Assembly (NCBI GenBank): GCA_038526915.1
Contig: JBCBGF010000003.1
Coordinates: 1-64,000, forward strand
Direction: 5' to 3'
DNA: 64,000 bases
Source: JBCBGF01 sp038526915
Lineage (GTDB): Bacteria; Pseudomonadota; Alphaproteobacteria; Rhodobacterales; Rhodobacteraceae
Shown here: positions 16,235 to 23,916 of the stretch, piece after piece
Layout: each line of letters opens with the position of its first letter
How positions within the stretch are numbered: the first letter of the stretch is position 1
Notes under the pieces: model-generated
What the model saw: the letters and a program-made list of their open reading frames with translations, nothing else
Told to the model about the DNA's origin: nothing
The model's database searches: none
Position numbers and translations under genes: made by a program

Positions 16235-17000
16235 GCTTTATAGCTTCTCGCAACAATGGGTTTGCGTAAACGAATGACTGTGGCGGTGCGAACTCAAATC
16301 GGTCACGCAACTCGTCCAATCCAATTGCACGTGGCAACTGGTGAACATTTCCAAGCTGGATGACAACACCTTCATCTAGCCCAGAAAAATAGGCGTCAAA
16401 GTCGTCGCGTTCAATGCACGCGACAGGAGAATACCTCTCCCACATTTCTCCCAGGGAAATTTTCTCTACGCCCATGATGCGTGCCGTTCCTGTTAGCGCG
16501 CGGGTAGGACTGGTTGAATATATATAGGCGAGTGTCCCCTTCGGAACCTGGACCGGAAAACGACGGCGCAACTCCACCGTTTTCGCTCCTTCCAATATGG
16601 GCGTCGAGTACTGAGGCTTAATGCTTAGGACGACATCACGGCTAGTCTTGAAGGGGGCCTCCTCAAAGAGTGGGAACAGCAACTGGTCATCATTGGTGTG
16701 CTCGACATCGAAGGCTTCCCGCACACGCAGCATTACCGGCGAGGTGGCATCAAAACTAGCGTCGATCCGCAGTTTCGCACCCAATCCGGCGACGAACTTC
16801 TTGAGCATCACGGTGCTGACATCATCACGGTTCTCGATCCGCGAGATGGCCGAGCGACTGGCGCCAATCTGCCCGGCGAGCTGGCTCTGGGTCATGCCCG
16901 CGAGCTCTCTCAGCTCCCGCAATCTGCGCCCAAGCGAAATCTCCACATCCCCGGCAGAAAACGGCCTAGTTTCAATGATTTTTCCTGAAAGTTTTTTCAC
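16209..17000 (-). CDS. HTH-ASCH regulator, first gene of cargo cassette
   Basis: A 263-residue protein. Residues 22-80 form an XRE helix-turn-helix (LRELRELAGMTQSQLAGQIG, then SRSAISRIENR). Residues about 125-235 form an ASCH domain (LSIKPQYSTPILEGAKTVEL, then GTLAYIYSTSPTRALTG and GVEKISLGEMW). ASCH is a PUA-related fold tied to RNA metabolism; one E. coli member, YqfB, hydrolyses N4-acetylcytidine. I chose the GTG at 17000 because AAGG lies upstream; a longer frame to 17072 begins with an odd hydrophobic stretch. As first gene it likely autoregulates the cassette and may also act on RNA or acetylated nucleosides. Confidence 0.7.
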   Translation of the reverse strand: MKKLSGKIIETRPFSAGDVEISLGRRLRELRELAGMTQSQLAGQIGASRSAISRIENRDDVSTVMLKKFVAGLGAKLRIDASFDATSPVMLRVREAFDVEHTNDDQLLFPLFEEAPFKTSRDVVLSIKPQYSTPILEGAKTVELRRRFPVQVPKGTLAYIYSTSPTRALTGTARIMGVEKISLGEMWERYSPVACIERDDFDAYFSGLDEGVVIQLGNVHQLPRAIGLDELRDRFEFAPPQSFVYANPLLREAIKHESSSLPH

Positions 17001-17038
17001 GAGGCTGCCTTTTTGAATAGAGTAACATCCACTAAATG

Positions 17039-17048
17039 TTGTGCACAA
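17039..17048. promoter_or_regulatory. TTGTGCACAA palindrome upstream of the HTH-ASCH gene
   Basis: A perfect 10-base palindrome 39 bases upstream of the chosen GTG start, within the AT-rich spacer that must hold the cassette promoter. It is a plausible operator for the HTH domain of the first gene. The site is short and could be chance. Confidence 0.35.
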
Positions 17049-17244
17049 GAATAATGTGACACCTATAACCATGGATGGTTACGACACCGTAACAGGTTTC
17101 ATGCCAAAGGGTATTGGCAGCGAGCCACCGTCGACTACTAACGTCTTTAGAGCTGGCTCGTCCCGCGAGACAGGCCTCCCGTCCAGACCCAGATTATGCG
17201 CCTGCAGCGAAAGGCCGGTTTGGCGGGCCGCACTGCAGAGATCA

Positions 17245-17313
17245 GGACATTGGACTCAATGTCCCGAAAGGGTCGAACCCGTTGCGTTCAAGCATGATCG
17301 CGAGTCGCTCGCG
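17245..17313. other. Run of three hairpins in the cassette/DUF736 spacer
   Basis: Three consecutive perfect inverted repeats lie within 70 bases: GGACATTG-GACT-CAATGTCC (17245-17264), GGGT-cga-ACCC (17270-17280) and CGCGAG-tcg-CTCGCG (17299-17313). No gene covers them. They may belong to a structured RNA or an extended 3' region of the DUF736 transcript. Strand and function are unknown. Confidence 0.3.
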
Positions 17314-17338
17314 TTCAGTACATGAGGAGCAAAGGTCA

Positions 17339-17363
17339 CCCCGCCCGGTGATCCCGGGCGGGG
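17339..17363 (-). terminator. GC-rich hairpin after DUF736
   Basis: CCCCGCCCGG and CCGGGCGGGG form a perfect 10-base stem with a five-base loop, 11 bases beyond the DUF736 stop. The T-run is weak, so termination may be partial. Confidence 0.6.
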
Positions 17364-17373
17364 TCGTCTGCTG

Positions 17374-17712
17374 TCAGTCGCCGTTGCGGCGGGTGTTGGG
17401 GCGCGACCAGATGAGGCTGAAGGTCTCTTCGCCGCCTTCGATTACCGTGTCGTCGAAGAGGTTGGCGTAGATCGGCTGGGTGAAGCTCGGGTCGTCGAGC
17501 TTGAGGCTCAGGTAGTCGCGGCTCTCGGTCGAGCGCTTGGACCAGGCGGCTCCGATCTCGGCACGGCCGACGAAGACGCGATGGGAGGGGGCGTTTTCGT
17601 TCGGGGTGCTGTCCTCGGGGACGATACGGACGGCTTTCGCCTGAACGCTGAGGGTGACAATTTCTCCGACGTATTCGCTGTCGGTCTTCTTGAAGGTTCC
17701 GATGGTGGCCAT
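17374..17712 (-). CDS. DUF736 protein
   Basis: A 112-residue protein of the DUF736 family, found almost only on alphaproteobacterial plasmids and integrative elements. Family features are IGTFKKTDSEYVGEIVTL at the start, RVFVGRAEIGAAWSKRS in the middle, and SLKLDDPSFTQPIYANLF near the end. The function is unknown; its constant linkage suggests a housekeeping role for the element. The ATG at 17712 is preceded by AAAAGGAGAC and by a long leader that shares two sequence blocks, at matching distances, with the leader of the DUF2493 gene. A hairpin terminator follows. Confidence 0.88.
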   Translation of the reverse strand: MATIGTFKKTDSEYVGEIVTLSVQAKAVRIVPEDSTPNENAPSHRVFVGRAEIGAAWSKRSTESRDYLSLKLDDPSFTQPIYANLFDDTVIEGGEETFSLIWSRPNTRRNGD

Positions 17713-17831
17713 GTCATGTCTCCTTTTGGCTTGTCCGAGCCCGCGCCCATCGCGGCCTCAATGGCGATCGTCAGGACCGGGGCGATCCGCCGACGCAGCC
17801 CCTGTGGCCTGCAGCGCCAGCGGAGGACGGC
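17713..17831 (-). promoter_or_regulatory. Structured leader of DUF736 (leader family, copy 1)
   Basis: Block 1 (17731-17758) matches the DUF2493 leader at 24 of 28 positions, and block 2 (AGCGGAGGACGGC in plus orientation, 17819-17831) matches at all 13. The blocks lie 19 and 107 bases from the start codon, against 15 and 109 in the other copy. In gene orientation block 1 folds as CCGCG-ATGGG-CGCGG just before the GGAGAC ribosome site, so it could control translation. Confidence 0.65.
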
Positions 17832-18357
17832 AAGGCCGGTCTTTCTTGTTCCGCGAGGAATGGCGTGCATACGCCTGGGGAAGAAAGTCCGGACCGGCCG
17901 TTGCGGCTAAGGCGGTCGAGGCGTCAGCCGATCCCGGTCAGATCAGCCGCTGAGAGGCCCGCAAGGGACGCGTGGCGTCATGCCATGGAGGAGGGGATGA
18001 CAGGCAACCTTTGGACCGCGCAAGACCCCGGCACCATGCTTCGTGCAAAGACAGGTTTTAGCGTGCAGGCGGAAACAGTGCATATCCCGGACGTGCCTCG
18101 CTACTCCGGGATTGTCCCCTCTCGCTGTGTCAGCGTTTGTCTGCCGTGATATTCGGTCTGCCGGCGATCCAAGTGCATGCGCGACCGGGGCCATGTGCCA
18201 CAACCTGGGTTTCGGCGATCTGGCTTTGCTCAGCCGGTCCTGCCCAACCGCAACGCTACGGTGGCGGCCAGGATCGAGACCCTTTTGCAGCAATCGGTTG
18301 CGGCGCAGGCTGACGATGTGGCGGACGTCATGCACCGGCGAAAATTTCGCAGGGCGC
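17832..18357. other. Spacer without a supported gene
   Basis: About 525 bases between the DUF736 leader and the next gene. Open frames on both strands have no recognisable domain, no good ribosome site and a random-looking composition. I see no tRNA or repeat in it. Confidence 0.4.
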
Positions 18358-18810
18358 TCAGTGTTCGTTGAAAGACCTGTGCGGATGCGGGTCGGACATG
18401 GCGTTAACCTCGGACCAGCCCGACACCCGCGCCCAAGCGGTCCCGCCCACGACCAGTGCCCCCAGCCAAGACAGGAGGGTGATGGTCACAGCGCCCGCGC
18501 TGCCGAATTCGGCAAGACACTTTGCCGCATGAAACCCGGCGATCCCGGCGGGGACCGCGTAGATCAGACCGATGGCGAGTTTGAGCGGGGCCCAACGGAT
18601 GCGGTCGAAGGCGAATTCTCCGAGAGCGGCTACGAAGCCGCCGATCAAGAGGCCCGCAATGATCGACAGAAAGACGCCTTGGCCCGCTTCATACAGATAC
18701 ATGCCAGACGTCAGCCCGATCGCGAAGGGCAGGGCGTAGACAGCCAGGTTGAACAGGATCCAGCAGAGGGCACCGAGGCCGAACAGCGTGAAGGGGGTGG
18801 AGAGAAACAT
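18358..18810 (-). CDS. Unknown polytopic membrane protein of the element
   Basis: A 150-residue protein with about four hydrophobic segments (FTLFGLGALCWILFNLAVYAL, GVFLSIIAGLLIGGFVAALG, LAIGLIYAVPAGIAGF, ITLLSWLGALVVGGTAW) and a histidine-rich tail (DPHPHRSFNEH). I do not recognise a family. The ATG at 18810 directly precedes the first hydrophobic stretch, with AAGGAGTGCC upstream as ribosome site. It lies between DUF736 and DUF2493 on the same strand, within the maintenance block of the element. Confidence 0.6.
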   Translation of the reverse strand: MFLSTPFTLFGLGALCWILFNLAVYALPFAIGLTSGMYLYEAGQGVFLSIIAGLLIGGFVAALGEFAFDRIRWAPLKLAIGLIYAVPAGIAGFHAAKCLAEFGSAGAVTITLLSWLGALVVGGTAWARVSGWSEVNAMSDPHPHRSFNEH

Positions 18811-18928
18811 GAGGCACTCCTTTTGAGAACAAGGATCGCGCCGCCACCTCCTCCATTGGCACAATCACATCATAGCAGAAAACGGCCAGCCCCGGGAGAG
18901 TCCGGGGCAGGCATCGGCGGAAATCCGG

Positions 18929-19855
18929 TCATGTCGGTGGTGCGCATTTCGAACGGAAGTCGAAGAGCGGAATGCCCATCGCGCGGGCCTTGTCGGCGAG
19001 ATTTTCGGTGATACCCGAGCCCGGGAAGACGATGAGCCCGATGGGCAGGGTGTCGAGCAATTGGTCGTTGCGCTTGAAGGGGGCCGATTTGCCGTGCCGC
19101 GTCCAGTCGGGCTTGAAGACGATCTGTGTCACGCTGCGGTTGTCGGCCCAGGCTGCCGCGATGCTTTCGGCCCCGCGTGGCGCGCCGCCGTGCAACAGGA
19201 CCATGTCGGCGTGTTTCGCATGGACTCGGTCGAGGGCTGCCCAGATGGCCGTGTGATCGTTGCAGTCCAGCCCGCCGGTGAAAGCGATTTTTGTGCCTTG
19301 GGGCAGGAGCGGTTCCAGATCGGCCCGGCGCTTGGCTGAGATGTGATCGCGGCTGTCGATCAGGGACGCGGTTAAGGTACGCCGGTTCACTTGGCTGCCC
19401 GCACGCGGATGCCAGGTCTGGCCGAGATGGGTCTCGAACAACTCGGCCGCGAGATCGCGCATGGCCTCAAAGGCATTGCGCCGCTCGATGAGCGTGAGGC
19501 CCTCCGCGATCAGGGTTTCCAGTTCGACCGAGCGGACCTCGGATCCGTCCTGTTCGCGTTGCGACCGCTTCTGCGCCTGTTCATTGCTGTCGAGCTCATG
19601 GTTTATCCGCGTCGATGTGCGGTGGAACAGGTTGGCCATTGACCAGAGCAGGTCTTCGAGGTCGGGTTCCAGCCGCGTGTCGGACAGCGTCGAGAAGAGC
19701 GCGTCGAAGATGTCGGCGACGGCGGTGCGAATGGCGTCGGAATCCGGCAAGGGGCGGGGATCGGGTTCGTTGGTGAAGGGGCGCCAGCCGAAGAGTTGCA
19801 GTTCCTCGAGCACGACGGCGGTGGAGGATCGGGTTTGAACGTGGGTCTCGGTCAT
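18929..19855 (-). CDS. DUF2493 (SLOG-like) protein
   Basis: A 308-residue protein. The C-terminal part carries the DUF2493 fold, a Rossmann-like domain related to the SLOG/DprA group: KIAFTGGLDCNDHTAIWAAL, then DMVLLHGGAPRGAESIAAAWA and a final VFPGSGITENLADKARAMGI. Such domains bind nucleotide-like ligands; the function in integrative elements is unknown. The N-terminal 170 residues are helical and charged. The ATG at 19855 is preceded by GGAGACGAC and by a conserved leader shared with DUF736; the open frame running to 20086 is only the leader read through. Confidence 0.85.
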   Translation of the reverse strand: MTETHVQTRSSTAVVLEELQLFGWRPFTNEPDPRPLPDSDAIRTAVADIFDALFSTLSDTRLEPDLEDLLWSMANLFHRTSTRINHELDSNEQAQKRSQREQDGSEVRSVELETLIAEGLTLIERRNAFEAMRDLAAELFETHLGQTWHPRAGSQVNRRTLTASLIDSRDHISAKRRADLEPLLPQGTKIAFTGGLDCNDHTAIWAALDRVHAKHADMVLLHGGAPRGAESIAAAWADNRSVTQIVFKPDWTRHGKSAPFKRNDQLLDTLPIGLIVFPGSGITENLADKARAMGIPLFDFRSKCAPPT

Positions 19856-19976
19856 GATGTCGTCTCCGGTTGTCGAAGCCCGCGCCTCTCGCGGCCTTCC
19901 CGGGCAACGGAAAAGCGGGGACCGGACGGGTCTGCACCGCCGCGCATGCGGCGGCCGAAGCGGAGCGGAGGACGGC
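19856..19976 (-). promoter_or_regulatory. Structured leader of DUF2493 (leader family, copy 2)
   Basis: Shares block 1 (19870-19897) and block 2 (19964-19976) with the DUF736 leader at nearly equal distances from the start codon. In gene orientation block 1 gives CCGCG-AGAGG-CGCGG, so the loop sequence AGAGG is the same as in the ParB-like and DUF932 leaders. GGAGAC follows as ribosome site. Confidence 0.65.
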
Positions 19977-20082
19977 TTGCCGTTGCGGGCCCGTTCGGCC
20001 TCTGCTCCGTTTTGCCCGCTCTCGGAAGGCCGGAGGGCGTGGCTCTGATCGCGGAGGCGATGGCTGGCTGCGCCGACTCCGA

Positions 20083-21126
20083 TCAATCCTCGGCGTGGTC
20101 GAGGAAGGTCACGGCATCCTCGGGCGCCAGTTGCGGACGCAGATGCGCGCGCAACGCGTCGCGGCCATTGGCCCGCAGATCGTCATTGATATCGCCGAGA
20201 CAGGGGGAGAGATGGACGGCGTCGATCCCGGCCCCGATGGCCCGATACGCCAGTTGGTCCGCGGCGGACAGGCCCGCCGGGTCGGCATCGACGGCGATGT
20301 AGAGGCGGCGAAGATCGGCGGGCAGCTGAAGGGCTGCGAGATGATTGGCGGACAGAGCCGCCACCGCAGGCAACTCCGGCAGGGCCAGATGCAGGGAGAG
20401 CATGGTCTCAAGCCCTTCGCCTGCGGCCAGCACGCTGACCGGTTTGCCGATGCGAACACCATGGCCGAGGAGATTGCCCATCGCCTTGCGCGGTGGAATG
20501 ACCGGGGCCTTGTCCGCAGTGGCGGGTTCAAGCCAGGTGCGGTGCAGGCCGGTGAGCCGTCCAACGAGGTCCGTCACCTTGGCGAGCAGGGCGGGCCAAG
20601 TCTCGGGCGGATCGTTCAGTGCGTGATCCTCGCGCCAATAAAAGCAGTTCGGGTGAAACCGGAGACTATCGAGATGGCCCAGCCCAGTGAGGCCGCGCCC
20701 TTCGAGATAGCGTTCGGCCAAGGTGCCCGGCATCGGCTGGCCCATTGCCCAGAGCCGCCGTGCCGCCTCAGGTGAGCCACGACTGGCTGGCGGATTGGCG
20801 GCGCGGTGCAAGTCCGTCTGCGGCAGGCTTAGAAACCTGCGGGCCTCCTCAAGCGTGTCCTTCAGCGTGACGATGCCCATGTTGAGGGCGACCAGATCCA
20901 GCAGGTCGCCGTGCTGCCCGGTGGCGGAATCTGTCCACTTGCCAGCCGCGCCGGGTCCGGAGGTCGGGCCCGATAGCCGAACGTAAAGACTGCGGCCCGG
21001 CGTGTTCTGCACGTCGCCTACGATCCAGTAGCGGCCTTGCTTGCGTCCGTTTGAAAGGTACTGTCGGCAGACGGCCTCGGCATCCTGGGCAAGGCGGCGG
21101 GCGATGTCGGCGGCGGGGCTGTGCAT
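20083..21126 (-). CDS. Toprim-domain protein (DUF7146-type, primase-like)
   Basis: A 347-residue protein. An N-terminal region (GRYWIVGDVQNTPGRSLYVRL, then GKWTDSATGQHGDLLDLVAL) matches the DUF7146 fold, and a C-terminal Toprim domain shows the acidic residues in AAGEGLETMLSL and LYIAVDADPAGLSAA. Toprim proteins of this type resemble plasmid and phage primase/helicase N-termini and likely act in element replication or transfer-strand priming. The ATG at 21126 has a perfect AGGAGG upstream and follows a terminator for the ParB-like gene. Confidence 0.87.
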   Translation of the reverse strand: MHSPAADIARRLAQDAEAVCRQYLSNGRKQGRYWIVGDVQNTPGRSLYVRLSGPTSGPGAAGKWTDSATGQHGDLLDLVALNMGIVTLKDTLEEARRFLSLPQTDLHRAANPPASRGSPEAARRLWAMGQPMPGTLAERYLEGRGLTGLGHLDSLRFHPNCFYWREDHALNDPPETWPALLAKVTDLVGRLTGLHRTWLEPATADKAPVIPPRKAMGNLLGHGVRIGKPVSVLAAGEGLETMLSLHLALPELPAVAALSANHLAALQLPADLRRLYIAVDADPAGLSAADQLAYRAIGAGIDAVHLSPCLGDINDDLRANGRDALRAHLRPQLAPEDAVTFLDHAED

Positions 21127-21151
21127 ACTCTGTGCCTCCTGTCGTGGATTG

Positions 21152-21182
21152 AAAAAGGGGCCCGCCATTTCTGGCGGACCCC
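21152..21182 (-). terminator. Rho-independent terminator after the ParB-like gene
   Basis: On the minus strand GGGGTCCGCCA and TGGCGGGCCCC pair (one G-T wobble) around a GAAA loop and are followed by TTTTT. It separates the ParB-like gene from the Toprim gene. Confidence 0.85.
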
Positions 21183-21226
21183 GGCTGCCGGAACTCGGGG
21201 GGAAGGAGCTCCGACCTGCTCGAAGG

Positions 21227-23356
21227 TCACTCGGCGGCAGTTCGGGCGAAGGCGTCACCGGCGACGGGATCATCTTCGCTCAAAGGCTCGGAGTCTCCGA
21301 TAGCCGGTTCGCCGCCGTCTTCCGCCGATTGCGCTTCGCCGCTGTCGGTATCTTCGTCCGAAGCCTCATCCCCGACGCCGTCCGCCACGTCGATCAGTTC
21401 GATCTCCGGCGCGTCCTCTTCCGGTAGCGGCGGCGTACGCAGCGGGTCCGGCAGCCAGCCGGTGCCCACGAGCAGTTCCTCGGCGGCCGTCACCATTTCG
21501 GCCTTCTTCAGCCCGGCGATCCGGTCAGCGGCGTCCTCACCCTTCGCCTCGCGCACGGCCTCGAGGATGCGCGCCTTGGTCACACGGCCGAGGTAGCCGT
21601 CAGCCGTGGCCGTCCAGCCCGCTTTGGCCATGTCGAGCCCGACGGTCGCGGCCAGTACATCCGCATGCGCGATGGCGCGCGGGCGACGCTGGTAGGGGTC
21701 GTGGACAGCATTCACGCTCATCGCCACGCAATGGGCGAAGAGCGCCTCGCGGCTGCAGCTGTCGAACTCGGTCAGGGCCTCCCAGAGGTCTTCTGGGGCT
21801 TTCGGCAGGTTCCGTGCCCAGGTCTCGTGACGCTGGTCGATGGCCTGCGCATAGGCCGTGTCGCCGAGGCCCGGCACCTGCGATCCGAAGGCGGCATTGC
21901 GCGGTTCGAACTCGACACAGCTGTCGATGGCGTAGCGATAGAAGAGCCGCAGGACCATCGCGTGCAGCGCCGCGAGGAAGGCGACCTGCGGGTCCTGGGC
22001 CAGTGCGTTGCGCAGCGCCAGGGTCCGATGGGCCGTCAGTTCCGTGACGAGGCGGTCGGAAAGCGGTTTCAGGCCGTCGTCCTCTTCCTCCTCGTCCGAG
22101 GCCGACGCAACGGTGTCATCGATGTTCTCGACCGACGCCGCTTCCGGTGCGGCTTCGCCGATATCCTCCACCTCTTGGGCCGGCTCATCCTCGGGCCGCA
22201 CAAAGCCGCGTTCGACCCGCAACCGCCCAGAACTGTCGATGCTGACGAAGGCGCCGGCCAGCGCGAGGTCTTCCGCCTCGAACCGGATGGCGCGCGCCTC
22301 GAGTGCCTCCACCGCCTCCTCGATCTCGCCCAGCCGGGCATCGACGTCGTCGGGCAGCTCGTCGGCCTCTGCATGCTCGGCCTCGAGTGCGTCGTATTCG
22401 GCCTTCAGCGCCTGGTAGCGGGCGGCCTCCTCGTCGCTCATCGGCACCGCCTCACCATGAACCCGGCGCATCCCGAAGGTGTGGCCATAGGGGAATTCGG
22501 TATCGACCTCGATCCATTTCCAGCCCTCGGCGCGGACCGCCTCGGCCTCCTCGGCGAGCTTCTCGCGCACCATGACGTCGAGGAGGGCGGCATCCTGCAG
22601 CCAGCCGCCGTCATCCTGCTGGAACAGGTCGCGCAGGATCTCGCCCCCGGCCTCGACGTAATTGTCCAGCCCGACGAACTGCGCCCGCTTGTCCGACGCC
22701 CGCACCGTGCTCTCGGTCAGCATGCGGCGGATCTCGTAGGGCTGCCGCGAATAGTGCCGCTGCAGCGCCTCCCAGACCTGCTCTTGCCGCGCGTGATCGG
22801 GATTGACCGTGAAGGCCATGAGCTGGTCGAGCGTCAGCTCGTCCTCGGCATAGGTGTCGAGCAGCGAGGGCGCGACGGCGGCCAGCTTCAGCCGCTGTTT
22901 GACCACGCTGGCCGAGACGAAGAAGGCGGCCGCGATCTCCTCCTCGCTGCGGCCTTTCTCGCGCATCGCCTGGAAGGCGCGGAACTGGTCCAGCGGATGC
23001 AGCGGAGCGCGCTGAACGTTCTCGGCGAGGCTGTCCTCCTCGGCGAGCCCGTCGGTGCGCACGATGCAGGGGACAAGTGCTGTCTTGTTCATGCGCTTCT
23101 GCTTCACGAGCAGCTCCAGCGCCCGGAACCGCCGCCCACCGGCGGGAATCGAATACATGCCGGTCTCGGCGCCGCTCTCGTCCAGCACAGGCCGCACGGT
23201 GATGGAGCTGAGCAGCGTGCGTCGCGCGATGTCCTCGGCCAGTTCCTCGATCGACACGCCCGCCTTGACGTGGCGCACGTTCGACTGGCTGAGCATCAGC
23301 TTGTTGAAAGGGATGTCGCGCGAGGCGCTGAGGGTGATTTTCTGTTGCTTGGTCAT
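21227..23356 (-). CDS. ParB/Srx-domain nuclease-like protein
   Basis: A 709-residue protein with an N-terminal ParB/Spo0J domain (MLSQSNVRHVKAGVSIEELA, IPAGGRRFRALELLVKQKR, SLAENVQRAPLHPLDQFRAF) and the helix-turn-helix that follows (EEEIAAAFFVSASVVKQRLKL). The rest is a long acidic and coiled region with a glutamate-rich centre. Large ParB-like proteins of this kind are standard in alphaproteobacterial integrative elements and plasmids; partitioning, regulation or nuclease activity have been suggested for relatives. No parA gene is adjacent. The start at 23356 follows GGAGATAACCCG and a conserved hairpin leader. Confidence 0.88.
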   Translation of the reverse strand: MTKQQKITLSASRDIPFNKLMLSQSNVRHVKAGVSIEELAEDIARRTLLSSITVRPVLDESGAETGMYSIPAGGRRFRALELLVKQKRMNKTALVPCIVRTDGLAEEDSLAENVQRAPLHPLDQFRAFQAMREKGRSEEEIAAAFFVSASVVKQRLKLAAVAPSLLDTYAEDELTLDQLMAFTVNPDHARQEQVWEALQRHYSRQPYEIRRMLTESTVRASDKRAQFVGLDNYVEAGGEILRDLFQQDDGGWLQDAALLDVMVREKLAEEAEAVRAEGWKWIEVDTEFPYGHTFGMRRVHGEAVPMSDEEAARYQALKAEYDALEAEHAEADELPDDVDARLGEIEEAVEALEARAIRFEAEDLALAGAFVSIDSSGRLRVERGFVRPEDEPAQEVEDIGEAAPEAASVENIDDTVASASDEEEEDDGLKPLSDRLVTELTAHRTLALRNALAQDPQVAFLAALHAMVLRLFYRYAIDSCVEFEPRNAAFGSQVPGLGDTAYAQAIDQRHETWARNLPKAPEDLWEALTEFDSCSREALFAHCVAMSVNAVHDPYQRRPRAIAHADVLAATVGLDMAKAGWTATADGYLGRVTKARILEAVREAKGEDAADRIAGLKKAEMVTAAEELLVGTGWLPDPLRTPPLPEEDAPEIELIDVADGVGDEASDEDTDSGEAQSAEDGGEPAIGDSEPLSEDDPVAGDAFARTAAE

Positions 23357-23435
23357 CGGGTTATCTCCGCGACGGGCCAGCCGGGAGCCTCTCTCCCGAC
23401 CTCCAAACCCGTCACGGAAAACCCGGCACCCCTCT
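23357..23435 (-). promoter_or_regulatory. Structured leader of the ParB-like gene (leader family, copy 3)
   Basis: Outer stem GACGGG (23371-23376) with CCCGTC (23408-23413), and inner stem around loop CCTCT (23382-23398). In gene orientation the inner hairpin is CGGGAG-AGAGG-CTCCCG. The DUF932 leader repeats the whole layout at the same distance from its start codon, with compensatory changes. A GGAGA ribosome site lies at the base of the structure. Confidence 0.75.
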
Positions 23436-23457
23436 TACTTTGGAGGCACTACATAGG

Positions 23458-23496
23458 CCATATGGACTTGCATTCTGATCCATATGGACTTATATC
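23458..23496 (+). promoter_or_regulatory. Promoter and operator of the Xre/RES toxin-antitoxin operon
   Basis: Two direct copies of CCATATGGACTT start at 23458 and 23480, 22 bases or two helical turns apart; each contains the palindrome CCATATGG. They overlap a promoter with -35 TTGCAT (23468-23473), a 17-base spacer and -10 TATATC (23491-23496). Binding by the antitoxin would block transcription, the usual autoregulation. Confidence 0.7.
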
Positions 23497-23526
23497 ATCA
23501 GTCAAGCTAGGAAGGAGCGCCAACAC

Positions 23527-23916
23527 ATGGAAAACGTTGTTCTGGAACGTCCCGCGCCGGATCGGCAGGGTGTCGCGCTCAAGGCCTTCGCTCGGATCGC
23601 GGACGCATGGTCGCTCACCCTGCGTGAGGCGGCGGCACTGGCGGATATGTCGGACTCGACCTGGAAGCGGGCGAAGAAGCCTGATTTTGCGGGGGATTTG
23701 ACGCGGGACCAGATGCTGCGATTGAGCGCGCTGATCGGCCTTTACAAGTCGCTTGAGCTTTACTTCAACGAACCGATCTCGCGGGATTGGGCGAGGTTGC
23801 CGAACCGAGGTCCGGAGTTCGACGGAGCGCGGCCCGTGGACGCGATGATCGAAGGGGGATTGCCCAAGATCCTGCGCGTTCGGGGCTATGTCGATGCGCT
23901 GCGGGGCGGGGTTTGA
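23527..23916 (+). CDS. Xre/MbcA/ParS-family antitoxin
   Basis: A 129-residue antitoxin. It has an N-terminal helix-turn-helix (WSLTLREAAALADMSDSTWKRA, residues 29-50) and a C-terminal toxin-binding domain with NRGPEFDGARPVDAMIEGGL (about 97-116), the signature of the MbcA/ParS domain. It neutralises the RES toxin encoded next and represses the shared promoter. AGGAAGGAG lies upstream of the ATG. Its stop overlaps the toxin start by four bases (TTGA). The pair sits between the ParB-like and DUF932 genes and points opposite to them, so it is an inserted addiction module. Confidence 0.9.
   Translation: MENVVLERPAPDRQGVALKAFARIADAWSLTLREAAALADMSDSTWKRAKKPDFAGDLTRDQMLRLSALIGLYKSLELYFNEPISRDWARLPNRGPEFDGARPVDAMIEGGLPKILRVRGYVDALRGGV

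Noticed and set aside
17270..17290. GGGTCGAACCC looking like a tRNA T-arm
   Set aside because: The adjoining hairpins do not fit D and anticodon arms, and no acceptor stem or CCA end can be built.
17943..18335. A 130-codon minus-strand frame in the spacer upstream of DUF736
   Set aside because: Composition is random-like, with many His, Arg and Cys residues, no domain and no ribosome site.
21665..23701. A 678-codon plus-strand frame opposite the ParB-like gene
   Set aside because: It is the antisense shadow of a high-GC gene with clear ParB domains. It shows no domain of its own and runs through the leader and toxin-antitoxin promoter.
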